21,292 nucleotides of DNA from RFPI01 sp964398195 (GCA_964398195.1 CAYNLW010000018.1:1-21292), one strand, 5' to 3'. Shown: positions 7,337-14,949, numbered from the stretch's first letter. Notes: generated from the letters alone by a model not told the origin. Numbers and translations are program-made.

Positions 7337-8227
7337 ATGAAATCGCGTTGGATATTAAATCTGGTGTTATTGGTGGTGGTCGCTGTGGTCGGCACGCTGG
7401 TGTATTTGGCGCCCAAGCAAGAGACGCAGCAAGCCCAAGATTACGAGATTTCTGCCTTAAAACTGGCCGATTTATCCAGCTTAAGTATTGAGCTGCCTAT
7501 GCAAGCGCCCATTAAGTTTATCAAGCGTGAAGGCTTTTGGTATCTGCAACAGCCTTTTGTGGCGCGCGCCGACCAGCAAACGGTGGCCAAGGTCACCGCC
7601 CTGATTGCCGCGCGTAGCAAGCAAAAATTCCCTGCCGATGACTTAACCCGCTTTGGGCTGGATCAGCCTAAATTAGTGGTGCGTTTTAATGACAAGTTAT
7701 TTACTTTTGGTACTTACAACCCAGTGACGCAAGAGCAATATGTCGCGTTTGATGGCTCGGTATTTATGCTGCCTGCAATCTATGCCGAAAATGCACAACT
7801 GCAAATCACCGAGTTTATCGATAAGCACTTAATCCGCCCTAATGAAAAAATCGCTGGCTTTGATTTTGGTCATTTAGAGCAGTGGATGGGTAGCAAACTG
7901 AATGTAGATTTAGTCAATGGCGAATGGAAAGTCTCGGTGCCTCAAGCGCAGCCCAAACAATCCGAAATGAAAGATTGGTATCAAAGCTTTTGGAGCTATA
8001 TCGTGGCGCCTAGAGTGGAGCCTTATAAAATCGATAAGCGCATGAACTATCCATATTTCGACGTCAAAATGCAGGATGGCAGCAAAGCGCGTTTTTATAA
8101 AACGCAAGAATCGCCTGAGCTATTGCTGTATAGAGAAGATGACGGCATGTTGTATCACTTGCCGTCTGACTTGGGCTTTACCCTGCTCAACCCACCCATC
8201 AATTTAGTACAAGATAAAAAGCCTTAA
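7337..8227 (+). CDS. DUF4340 domain-containing protein
   Basis: 296-aa protein with a single N-terminal membrane anchor (residues about 5-25, very Val/Leu-rich). The rest is probably periplasmic. It has the DUF4340 pattern: FIKREGFWYLQQPFVARAD, then LTRFGLDQPKLVVRF, then FTFGTYNPVTQEQYVAFDG. DUF4340 proteins usually follow gldG-like genes, and this one lies 39 bp downstream of it with a good AAAGGA site before its ATG. The biochemical function is unknown. It is probably an accessory or extracytoplasmic partner of the transporter. It is the last gene of the operon; a modest hairpin follows. Confidence 0.88.
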   Translation: MKSRWILNLVLLVVVAVVGTLVYLAPKQETQQAQDYEISALKLADLSSLSIELPMQAPIKFIKREGFWYLQQPFVARADQQTVAKVTALIAARSKQKFPADDLTRFGLDQPKLVVRFNDKLFTFGTYNPVTQEQYVAFDGSVFMLPAIYAENAQLQITEFIDKHLIRPNEKIAGFDFGHLEQWMGSKLNVDLVNGEWKVSVPQAQPKQSEMKDWYQSFWSYIVAPRVEPYKIDKRMNYPYFDVKMQDGSKARFYKTQESPELLLYREDDGMLYHLPSDLGFTLLNPPINLVQDKKP

Positions 8228-8248
8228 AGGCTGTGTTGAGGGCGCTTT

Positions 8249-8269
8249 AAGCGGTCATTTAGGCCGCTT
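8249..8269 (+). terminator. Weak hairpin after the ABC operon
   Basis: AAGCGG (8249-8254) and CCGCTT (8264-8269) form a 6-bp stem with a 9-nt loop, 22 bp after the DUF4340 stop. Only three T residues follow, so termination is uncertain and read-through into mutM is possible. Confidence 0.3.
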
Positions 8270-8287
8270 TGTCATGCGCTGTAAGTC

Positions 8288-8317
8288 GCAACAGCATCAC
8301 CCGCAACATCATCACCC
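8288..8317. repeat. Short 15-bp tandem repeat upstream of mutM
   Basis: GCAACAGCATCACCC (8288-8302) is followed at once by GCAACATCATCACCC (8303-8317), with one mismatch. It lies in the 134-bp gap between the ABC operon and mutM. It has no recognised function and may be simple slippage. Confidence 0.8.
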
Positions 8318-8361
8318 GCTTAATTACTCGCGTATTTTATTTCTAGCCTAGAGGGATAGCC

Positions 8362-9192
8362 TTGCCAGAATTGCCCGAAGTCGAAATCAGTAAACAAGGA
8401 CTGTTGCCATTGCTGAATGCCAGCGTGCAACAGGTCAATATCTACTTCCCTACGCTACGCTGGCCTATTCCGCCACAACTCCCGCAAATTCTGGCTGGCG
8501 CCCAAGTCACTGGCTTAAGCCGGCGTGCCAAATATATTCTGGTGCAATTTTCTCGACAACAACAAGTGCTGGGCCAGATGTTATTGCATCTGGGTATGTC
8601 AGGCCGCTTATGCTTGTTGGCGGGGAATGAGCCTAGAGCCAAACATGACCATATCGAATGGCTATTTCAAGATGGCCGCGTGTTGCGCTTGCGCGACCCG
8701 CGTCGCTTTGGCGCGGTGTTATGGATAGACGCAGATCAGTCATCACATCCTTTATTAGCCGCGTTAGGCCCAGAGCCTTTGCAAAGCGAGTTTGACGCAG
8801 ATTATCTGTATCGCATCAGTCGCAATAGCCAAATTGCCATTAAGTTATTCATCATGGACGCGCATCGTGTGGTGGGGGTGGGGAATATTTATGCCAGCGA
8901 GAGCTTATTTAGAGCTGGCATACATCCACAAAAGCTAGCAGCAAAGCTGAGCAAAGCGATGTGTCAGCGTTTGGTGGCAGAAATCAAAGCGACGCTGAGC
9001 GAGGCGATACAAGCGGGGGGCAGTAGTTTGCGAGATTTTTATGGTGCCGATGGCAACCCCGGCTATTTTCAACAGCACTATTTTGTTTATGGTCGAACCG
9101 GCTTGCCTTGCGAGCGCTGCCAACAAGCGATACGGCAAATCAAGCAAGGGCAGCGTTCGACTTTCTTTTGCGCGCATTGTCAGCGGCGCTGA
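8362..9192 (+). CDS. mutM: Formamidopyrimidine-DNA glycosylase (MutM/Fpg)
   Basis: Bifunctional base-excision repair enzyme that removes 8-oxoguanine and formamidopyrimidines and cuts the abasic site. The 276-aa protein begins PELPEVE after the initiator. Pro2 is the catalytic nucleophile and Glu3 the catalytic acid. Lys57 (RRAKYIL) is conserved, and a helix-two-turn-helix region includes VGVGNIYASESLFRAGI. The C-terminal zinc finger has Cys250, Cys253, Cys270 and Cys273. The start must be the TTG at 8362, because Pro has to be the first residue after Met removal. GAGGG six bases upstream supports it. The start codon is unusual but certain. The length is normal for the family. The stop lies 17 bp from the convergent symporter stop. 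Confidence 0.97.
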   Translation: MPELPEVEISKQGLLPLLNASVQQVNIYFPTLRWPIPPQLPQILAGAQVTGLSRRAKYILVQFSRQQQVLGQMLLHLGMSGRLCLLAGNEPRAKHDHIEWLFQDGRVLRLRDPRRFGAVLWIDADQSSHPLLAALGPEPLQSEFDADYLYRISRNSQIAIKLFIMDAHRVVGVGNIYASESLFRAGIHPQKLAAKLSKAMCQRLVAEIKATLSEAIQAGGSSLRDFYGADGNPGYFQQHYFVYGRTGLPCERCQQAIRQIKQGQRSTFFCAHCQRR

Positions 9193-9209
9193 GGGTGGCA
9201 AAAATCTGA

Positions 9210-10691
9210 TTAGCGATGCGATTGTGAAGCGTGTTGATGCAGATAGCCACGTTCATGAATAGCGCCTTCGTCGCGTATCCATTGCGGCGCTAAGCTGCCT
9301 AGCAACATGCCTAAGATGCTGGCGATTAAGCCGGCCAGCTGTGCCGGAATCAGTGGGTCAGTAGCAAAAATCAAACTGCATAACCAAGTGCTTAAGCCGC
9401 TGTAAATGGCTAATAAAGCGCCCTGTTTGGTGGCGCGGCGCCAAAATAATCCGCATAACAAAGGCACAAAGGCGACCACCAAGGTGATTTGGTAAGCGTT
9501 TTCAACCATCTTAAAAATACTGGCTTTAGAGTTGACGGCATACAGCGTGACCAAAATAGTAAACACCAAGGTCACCGCGCGCATGGTGAATAACAGTTGT
9601 TTATCGCTCATGCCATGCTCGCCTCGGCGACGAATTAGCATGGGCTTGAGAATGTTTTCGGTAAAGGTCACCGAGGGCGCCAATAGGGTGGCAGAAGCAC
9701 AGCTCATAATCGCCGCTAATAAAGCGCCAAAGAACATCACCTGCGCCAACAAAGGCGCGTGTTGCAGGATTAATGATGGCAATATCATTTGTGGGTCGCT
9801 ATTGATATGGCTTTCTACCATTTGCGGGTCTATCAGCGTGGCGGAATAAGCTAAGAACATGGGCACAAAGGCAAATAAGAAATACAAGCTACCGCCTATT
9901 ACCGAGCCCCATACTGCGATTTTAATCGTCTTGGAGGACTGCACTCGTTGAAATACGTCTTGTTGTGGCGTGGAACCTAGCATCATGGTGATCCATGCGG
10001 CAAAGAACGCGATGATCTGTTTCAAATCGGCCTCTGGCCAAAAATCGAATTTATGCGCTTGTCTGGCGTGTTCTATCACCGTGCCCACACCACCCAATTG
10101 GTCGCTCATCAAAAAACTAATCAACAGCATACCGGCCATAATCACAATCATTTGTATAAAGTCGGTAATCGCCACCGCCCACATACCGCCGTGCACCACA
10201 TACACCAAGATGGTCATAGAGCCCATCCACATGCCTGTAGATTTACTAATCATGCCATCGGTCAGCACATTAAAGACCAAGCCCAAGGCAGAGATCTGCG
10301 CGCCCACCCAGCCTAGATAAGAAATCACAATTGCCAGCGAAGTCAGCGCCTCGGCTTGCGCGCCAAAGCGACGCCGATAAAAGTCACCTATAGTAAGCAG
10401 ATTCATACGATATAGCGGCGCCGCAAATACCAAGCCCACCAAGATTAAGCACAGCGCCGAACCAAATGGGTCGGCCACCACGCCATGTAAACCTTCTTTG
10501 AGAAATACCGCAGGAATACCCAACACCGTCTCAGAGCCAAACCAAGTGGCAAACACGGTGGCAATCACGATAGGCAAGGGCAAATGACGACCAGCAATGG
10601 CAAAATCTTTAGCACTATGCACACGTGAACTAGCATACAAACCGATGCCAATAGAGATTAACCAGTAAGCAATGACAAACCAGAGTAACAA
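9210..10691 (-). CDS. Sodium:solute symporter family protein
   Basis: 493-aa inner-membrane transporter with about 13 hydrophobic segments. Family features seen are GRHLPLPIVIATVFATWFGS near residues 34-53 (first helices and the broken TM1 region), GDFYRRRFG near residue 102, a VHGGMWAVAITDFIQ segment, and a TPQQDVFQRVQSSKT segment typical of the SSS family. The substrate cannot be read from sequence; related proteins carry amino acids, organic acids or urea. The start is TTG at 10691 with GGGAG about 7 nt upstream. No nearby ATG gives the first helix. It is transcribed towards mutM and away from the TPR gene at 10914. Confidence 0.9.
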   Translation of the reverse strand: MLLWFVIAYWLISIGIGLYASSRVHSAKDFAIAGRHLPLPIVIATVFATWFGSETVLGIPAVFLKEGLHGVVADPFGSALCLILVGLVFAAPLYRMNLLTIGDFYRRRFGAQAEALTSLAIVISYLGWVGAQISALGLVFNVLTDGMISKSTGMWMGSMTILVYVVHGGMWAVAITDFIQMIVIMAGMLLISFLMSDQLGGVGTVIEHARQAHKFDFWPEADLKQIIAFFAAWITMMLGSTPQQDVFQRVQSSKTIKIAVWGSVIGGSLYFLFAFVPMFLAYSATLIDPQMVESHINSDPQMILPSLILQHAPLLAQVMFFGALLAAIMSCASATLLAPSVTFTENILKPMLIRRRGEHGMSDKQLLFTMRAVTLVFTILVTLYAVNSKASIFKMVENAYQITLVVAFVPLLCGLFWRRATKQGALLAIYSGLSTWLCSLIFATDPLIPAQLAGLIASILGMLLGSLAPQWIRDEGAIHERGYLHQHASQSHR

Positions 10692-10752
10692 GCAGCGCTC
10701 CCAAGAGTAAGTTTGATTATTTTGTGCGGGCTAGCGCCACGAACAGCCCCGA

Positions 10753-10760
10753 ATTTTAGC
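10753..10760 (-). promoter_or_regulatory. Candidate extended -10 element for the symporter gene
   Basis: Read on the minus strand, the sequence includes TTTGCTAAAAT, an extended -10 (TGn plus TAAAAT). It lies about 62 bp upstream of the TTG start. No good -35 is seen at 16-18 bp. Confidence 0.3.
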
Positions 10761-10804
10761 AAAAAAATAATAGACTTGGTTTGTTGGCAAGGTTGTAGAA
10801 AACA

Positions 10805-10833
10805 TTGACAGCGCTTGCTGGCTGTTTAAAAAT
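10805..10833 (+). promoter_or_regulatory. Candidate sigma70 promoter for the TPR gene at 10914
   Basis: A perfect TTGACA (10805-10810) is followed after 17 bp by AAAAAT (10828-10833), 4 of 6 to the -10 consensus. The start point would be near 10840, giving a leader of about 75 nt. Just downstream, TTGTA (10842-10846) and TACAA (10856-10860) form a short dyad that could be an operator. Confidence 0.4.
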
Positions 10834-10913
10834 GACCACTATTGTAGTCAAAAATTACAACAAAATCAGCTGCAATCAGTGCTGTAAATCATAATTTCAA
10901 ATGTAGAGAGTCA

Positions 10914-11654
10914 ATGATGGCAACTCCGGTGCGCGCTGCTGTGGCGGCTGAGCAGAGGTTTTTTCAGGACGGTGGGGACACTGATCATGGTCGGCATAAC
11001 ATGCACGACCTGTCTGAGCGCGATACTCATCAACAGCAGTCTATTACTGGCCTATTTCAAGCCGCTGTGCGGGCGCAGCAGCAAGGGCTTTTCCAGCAGG
11101 CTAAAGAGGGCTATTTGCAAGTATTGGCGCGTAGGCCAAGTCATTTTGCTAGTCTGCATCATCTAGGCATGCTGGCATTGCAGCAACAATGTATGGGCGA
11201 GGCGCTGCAATGGCTGCAGGCTGCTTTGCAAGAGCGTCCGCATGATGTACAGGCATTGATGAATTGTGGAATCGCGTGGCTGGGCTTGGCTAAATTCAAA
11301 GCTGCGTTAAAAAGTTTTGACCTGGCGATTAAGCTGAACCCGCAATATGCGCAAGCGTTTTATAACCGCGCCATCGCTTTAAAAGCCATGGGCAATCTTG
11401 CAGCGGCGCTGACCAGTTTAGATAAAGCCATACGCTTCAAAAGCGATTATCACCAAGCGTATGCCATGCGGGCGCAGTTGTATTTGCAACAGATGCAGTT
11501 GCAGTCCGCCTTAGACGATTGGCATTGCGCTTTGCGCTGTCAACCCAATCACCCTGTGTATCTAGCTAAACAAGCGTATGTGCAGCATTTGCTAGAAAGC
11601 AGCCTACAGATGGCGCAACAAGGGGGCGGCCAGCAGGGCTATTTTAGTTTTTAG
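10914..11654 (+). CDS. TPR-repeat protein of unknown function
   Basis: 246-aa protein without a signal peptide, probably cytoplasmic. Residues 1-43 are low in structure and rich in His/Asp/Gln. From about residue 45 come five tandem TPRs with a clear 34-residue period (about 45-78, 79-112, 113-146, 147-180, 181-214). The capping segments align as PSHFASLHHLGML, PHDVQALMNCGIA, PQYAQAFYNRAIA and SDYHQAYAMRAQL. This repeat type is common in the N-terminal part of O-GlcNAc-transferase-like glycosyltransferases, but no catalytic domain follows here. Two adjacent ATGs (10914, 10917) follow a GAGAG site, and a later Met30 is also possible. Next to it, in the opposite orientation, are two methyltransferase genes. 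It may be a scaffold partner, which is inference only. Confidence 0.8.
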   Translation: MMATPVRAAVAAEQRFFQDGGDTDHGRHNMHDLSERDTHQQQSITGLFQAAVRAQQQGLFQQAKEGYLQVLARRPSHFASLHHLGMLALQQQCMGEALQWLQAALQERPHDVQALMNCGIAWLGLAKFKAALKSFDLAIKLNPQYAQAFYNRAIALKAMGNLAAALTSLDKAIRFKSDYHQAYAMRAQLYLQQMQLQSALDDWHCALRCQPNHPVYLAKQAYVQHLLESSLQMAQQGGGQQGYFSF

Positions 11655-11673
11655 TGTTAGTTTGCAAGATTGA

Positions 11674-11690
11674 CAACGCTAATTGCGTTG
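11674..11690. terminator. Hairpin between convergent TPR and methyltransferase genes
   Basis: CAACGC (11674-11679) and GCGTTG (11685-11690) pair perfectly around TAATT. The hairpin contains the methyltransferase stop codon and starts 20 bp after the TPR stop. Neither side has a strong T-run, so it is only a possible bidirectional terminator. Confidence 0.35.
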
Positions 11691-12395
11691 GAATAAATGA
11701 CGCCCCCAAGGGGGGATTTGTTTGAACATCAGGTGCAAGCCATCAGAAAAACTCGCCAATTGTAGTCCGTGTTGCTGAGCCAACAGGCTTAGGGATTTCT
11801 TTGAAAATAAGCTGATATGACCATTGCGCGGTGATGCGTACCACCAATTTAAGCGTTGTTTGCGCACAATATGTCCGTCAGAAATCAGTGTAGAAAATAT
11901 CAACAAGCCCTCTGTTTGTAGCAAGGCACCTAAGGTTTGCATCAGCTTATTGGGGTCTGGCACATGCTCAAATACCTCAAAAGCTGTGATCAAGGCAAAA
12001 GTACCTAAACTTGAAACTGATATATCAGGCTGTTCAAAAGGATCATAAGAAACCGACTGCCATTCTGCCGCCACCATCATGTCGGCAAGATGACCATTCC
12101 CACCACCATAATCAAGATGATTGAGGGCGTGGGGAAATTGCGGGAATAAGGTTTTCAGCAGATTGGCATTGCCGGCAGGGCGTTTTTGCATATATTCAGG
12201 ATCTACCTGCGCATAGTCCTGATTGTAGATTTTTTCTTGGAATTGGCTGAGCGACCATAGTGCAATCTCAGGCGCAAAACAGAAACCACAATCATCACAC
12301 ATAACATAATAGATAGGCTCACCTGATAGGGGGTAAAAAAATCCCCATGGGTTCAACGCCAGATTTGTTAAAGTCCACCACATCCAATAGCGCAC
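11679..12395 (-). CDS. SAM-dependent methyltransferase, main open frame (N-terminal part lost to a frameshift)
   Basis: Class I SAM methyltransferase. This frame gives 238 aa with SAM motif I as HLDYGGGNGHLADMM (about residues 93-107), the acidic loop near YDPFEQPD, and a later FEVFEHVPDP motif typical of Methyltransf_23-like enzymes. Before the catalytic fold, CDDC at residues 33-36 is the second half of a zinc-ribbon pair. The first pair (CPIC) is encoded upstream in another frame, so residues 1 to about 20 of this frame are probably not native. They start with a GTG and read as an odd Trp-rich string. Deleting one base in the C5 or T7 run of the coding strand (12329-12341) joins the two parts into a 264-aa protein from ATG 12474. 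The methyl acceptor is unknown. It is either a pseudogene, a slippage-controlled gene, or a base-calling error. Confidence 0.75.
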   Translation of the reverse strand: MRYWMWWTLTNLALNPWGFFYPLSGEPIYYVMCDDCGFCFAPEIALWSLSQFQEKIYNQDYAQVDPEYMQKRPAGNANLLKTLFPQFPHALNHLDYGGGNGHLADMMVAAEWQSVSYDPFEQPDISVSSLGTFALITAFEVFEHVPDPNKLMQTLGALLQTEGLLIFSTLISDGHIVRKQRLNWWYASPRNGHISLFSKKSLSLLAQQHGLQLASFSDGLHLMFKQIPPWGRHLFQRN

Positions 12396-12474
12396 ATGCA
12401 GATCGACATATCGGACATAACGGTTGATGGTTAATTGTTTGCTTAGGCATCTTGTTGTTTTCCTTTGTTTTCAT
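12319..12474 (-). pseudogene. Detached zinc-ribbon N terminus of the methyltransferase (frameshifted)
   Basis: A 51-codon frame begins with ATG at 12474 or, better, ATG at 12450, which is preceded by AAGGA with 10-nt spacing. It carries CPIC (residues 20-23) then LLDVVDFNKSGVEPMGIFLP, and ends at TGA 12319-12321. The text is what is expected immediately ahead of PLSGEPIYYVMCDDCGFCFAPE in the neighbouring frame: a CxxC...CxxC zinc ribbon followed by the methyltransferase. The whole span 11679-12474 is 796 bases, which is 265 codons plus one extra base. That fits a single-base insertion in the G5 (12329-12333) or A7 (12335-12341) plus-strand run. Confidence 0.75.
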
Positions 12475-12594
12475 GAGCTGAGAAGGTTGCGAATGATTTC
12501 CTCTACTACTAAGAGCAATACCGATTGCGATGCTTTAGCAATAAACCGCATTTTAAAAAATTATTAAAGACTGTATTAAACAAGGCGCGAATCA

Positions 12595-13389
12595 TTAAGC
12601 AGTCTGGATATTGTTGATCGCGGGATAGTCTTGGTGAATGGCGAGGATATTGATGCCGGCTGGGAAGATTTTATAGTCGTACTTGAGCAGAAATTGCTGA
12701 ATCTCATTTTCATCGGATTTGATTTTTTCTATCAATAACTGTGGTCTAAATTGCTGTATAGACTTCTCTGCGCCACGCAGCGCCTCCATCTCCATGCCCT
12801 CAATATCAATCTTAATCAAATCCAAACGTTTTAATTGCAGGCTATCCATGGCCAACATACGGACTTTGTTGCAATGTTCTGGGGTGTAACTGATTTCTTG
12901 GCCGATAAATTCATTGTGATTATTTTTGCGAATTTCTAAGCTGCCAAAACTGGACGGGCGGAAATAGTCCGGCATAGGCACATCAATCTCACCATCTTGT
13001 TCGCCTACTGCGGCAAAGATGGCGCGTGCGTTAAAGCAATTATTCAAGGTGATATTGCCAGCCAAGGCGTAATAAATTCTTTCCTGCGCTTCAAAGGCAA
13101 TCACCTCGCCCCAACCAAACATGGTCTTAGCCCATTCCACCGTATGCGCGCCAATATTGGCGCCACAATCAATCGCCACCACGCCATCACCAAAATTATC
13201 ACGACGAGTAAGCAATAAGGTCTGCACGATATTGATTTCTTCGGCATCAAAACAAGAGGCATTGAGTATCTGAAATCCCACGCCATAGCCGCCTTGCTGG
13301 CTGATATTGTAGTCAAAACGATTGACCAACATTGAACCATGATTAGAACTGCTGAGAATAAATGCGATAGGGCGTTTGACGGCGCTCAT
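12595..13389 (-). CDS. FkbM-family methyltransferase
   Basis: 264-aa SAM-dependent O-methyltransferase of the FkbM family. Motif I is VVAIDCGANIGAHT (residues 70-83), with the SAM-ribose acidic residue in VIAFEAQ (Glu100). The family hallmark LIKIDIEGMEMEALRGA lies at 191-207. FkbM enzymes often methylate sugars or polyketide-like products. Here the partner gene is another methyltransferase, so a glycan or surface target is plausible but not shown. The ATG at 13389 has AAGGA eight bases upstream. The length is usual for the family. About 46 bp upstream is a TATAAT inside an 8-bp inverted repeat, suggesting regulated expression. Transcription may continue into the downstream methyltransferase (120-bp gap). 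Confidence 0.9.
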   Translation of the reverse strand: MSAVKRPIAFILSSSNHGSMLVNRFDYNISQQGGYGVGFQILNASCFDAEEINIVQTLLLTRRDNFGDGVVAIDCGANIGAHTVEWAKTMFGWGEVIAFEAQERIYYALAGNITLNNCFNARAIFAAVGEQDGEIDVPMPDYFRPSSFGSLEIRKNNHNEFIGQEISYTPEHCNKVRMLAMDSLQLKRLDLIKIDIEGMEMEALRGAEKSIQQFRPQLLIEKIKSDENEIQQFLLKYDYKIFPAGINILAIHQDYPAINNIQTA

Positions 13390-13434
13390 AAATTTTTCCT
13401 TTTGTTGAATTAAATGATGTTGTTATTAGTATTA

Positions 13435-13459
13435 AGTGATGATTATAACCGTCATCACT
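13435..13459 (-). promoter_or_regulatory. Perfect 8-bp dyad enclosing a TATAAT, upstream of fkbM-like gene
   Basis: AGTGATGA (13435-13442) and TCATCACT (13452-13459) are perfect inverted copies separated by 9 bp. On the minus strand the spacer and one edge contain TATAAT (plus-strand 13442-13447), a perfect -10, about 53 bp before the fkbM-like start. No good -35 is visible (best TGGATT at 17 bp). The geometry suits an operator covering the promoter, with control by a repressor, or activation to make up for the poor -35. Confidence 0.45.
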
Positions 13460-13537
13460 GCAACAATCCATGCCTCAAAGCACAACAAATAGGGGGTGTG
13501 AATGATGAATATGAATTTGAATTGTGCTTTCGCGTAT

Positions 13538-13543
13538 TACAAT
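13538..13543 (+). promoter_or_regulatory. Candidate -10 element of cysG
   Basis: TACAAT at 13538-13543 matches 5 of 6 -10 bases and ends 7 bp before the cysG ATG at 13551, so the transcript could begin at or next to the start codon. A TTTGAA/TTGAAT lies 15-16 bp upstream as a partial -35. There is no Shine-Dalgarno sequence before the ATG, consistent with a very short or absent leader. Confidence 0.35.
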
Positions 13544-13550
13544 AGCGGCC

Positions 13551-14945
13551 ATGGAAACCTTACCAATTTTTCTTAAAGTGCATCAGCAACCCTGCGTGGT
13601 GGTCGGCGGTGGGGAAGTGGCGGTGCGCAAAGTCACCATGCTGCTGAAGGCGGGCGCGCAGATTAGTTTGGTGTCGCCAGATTGTCATGCGGAGTTGCTG
13701 GAACTGGTTGAAGCGCAAAAGATCAGCTGGCGGCAAAAGCACTATCAAGTCGAGGATATTCAGGATTGTTTGCTGGTGGTGGTGGCGACTGATGATGAGC
13801 CATTGAATGCGCAGATTTCGCAACAGGCCAAACAGCTTGGGATTTTAGTGAATGTGGTGGACGCGCCGGAATTATGTAGCTTTACCATGCCGGCGATTAT
13901 CGACCGCAGTCCTTTGGTCATCGCCATTTCTAGCAATGGTGCAGCGCCAGTATTGGCGCGGCAATTAAGGGCGCGTTTAGAAACCATGATTCCGGCTAGT
14001 TATGGCATGTTGGCGCAATTTGCGCGCAGCTTCCGCGATCGCGTTAAACAGTCGTTTGATAGCGGGCAACAGCGGCGCATTTTCTGGGAGCAGATTTTGC
14101 AAGGGCCGATTGCTGAGATGGTGATGGGCGGGCAACGCCAACGCGCTGAACAAATGATGCAACAGGCCATACAACAGCAACAGCCGCCGCAAGGCGAAGT
14201 GTATTTGGTCGGCGGTGGCCCAGGCGACCCAGATTTATTGACCTTTAGAGCTTTGCGCTTGATGCAACAATGCGATGTTTGCGTGTATGACAAGCTGGTG
14301 AGCAAAGAGGTATTGGAATTGGTTAGGCGCGATGCGGAATTGATTTATGTGGGCAAACAACGCGACCAGCACACTTTGCCGCAACAACAAATCAATCAAC
14401 TGCTGGTAGATCTGGCGCAAGCTGGCAAGCGGGTATTGCGCTTGAAGGGCGGCGATCCGTTTATCTTTGGGCGTGGTGGTGAGGAAATCGAAACGTTGAT
14501 GGAAAACCAAGTAGCTTTCCAAGTGGTGCCCGGCATCAGTGCGGCGAATGGTGTATCTAGTTATGCCGGCATTCCGTTAACCCACCGCGACTATGCGCAA
14601 ACCTGTGTGTTTACTACCGGCCATTTAAAAACCCAAAATGAGCAACAACAAGTCGATTTAGACTGGCCGACCTTGGTCAGACCGCAGCAAACTGTGGTGA
14701 TCTATATGGGCTTGGTAGGCTTGCCGTATATCTGTCAGCAACTGATAGCACATGGCTTGCCAGCTACCCATCCAGCGGCGGTAGTGCAACAAGGCACCAC
14801 GTCTAAACAGCGTGTGGTGAGTTCAGATTTAGCCCACTTGGCGCAACAAGTGCAAGCCGCTGGACTCAAACCGCCATGTTTAATTATTGTCGGGGAAGTG
14901 GTGAAGCTGCGTGAAAAATTGGCTTGGTTCCAACCTAGTGAGTAA
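13551..14945 (+). CDS. cysG: Siroheme synthase CysG (trifunctional)
   Basis: Cytosolic enzyme making siroheme, the cofactor of sulfite and nitrite reductases. The C-terminal domain methylates uroporphyrinogen III twice to precorrin-2. The N-terminal domain oxidises precorrin-2 with NAD and inserts iron. The 464-aa protein starts METLPIFLKV, with the NAD motif VVGGGEVAVRK at residues 17-27, the VVDAPE catalytic-Asp region near 102-107, and ISSNG near 126-130. The methyltransferase domain begins about residue 215 (GEVYLVGGGPGDPDLLT) and contains LRLKGGDPFIFGRGGEE. The length is close to the 457 aa of E. coli CysG, so both domains are complete. An upstream in-frame GTG at 13524 would add nine residues with no family match; ATG 13551 is preferred. 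The stop lies 4 bp from the convergent kinase stop. Confidence 0.96.
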   Translation: METLPIFLKVHQQPCVVVGGGEVAVRKVTMLLKAGAQISLVSPDCHAELLELVEAQKISWRQKHYQVEDIQDCLLVVVATDDEPLNAQISQQAKQLGILVNVVDAPELCSFTMPAIIDRSPLVIAISSNGAAPVLARQLRARLETMIPASYGMLAQFARSFRDRVKQSFDSGQQRRIFWEQILQGPIAEMVMGGQRQRAEQMMQQAIQQQQPPQGEVYLVGGGPGDPDLLTFRALRLMQQCDVCVYDKLVSKEVLELVRRDAELIYVGKQRDQHTLPQQQINQLLVDLAQAGKRVLRLKGGDPFIFGRGGEEIETLMENQVAFQVVPGISAANGVSSYAGIPLTHRDYAQTCVFTTGHLKTQNEQQQVDLDWPTLVRPQQTVVIYMGLVGLPYICQQLIAHGLPATHPAAVVQQGTTSKQRVVSSDLAHLAQQVQAAGLKPPCLIIVGEVVKLREKLAWFQPSE

Positions 14946-14949
14946 GCAC

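Noticed and set aside
9970..10320. Plus-strand frames of 116 and 87 aa opposite the symporter
   Set aside because: They are His/Thr-rich reflections of membrane-segment codons of the minus-strand gene, with no independent support.
12515..12528. GCAAT/ATTGC hairpin upstream of the broken methyltransferase
   Set aside because: Only a 5-bp stem with a 4-nt loop and no T-run; too weak to call.
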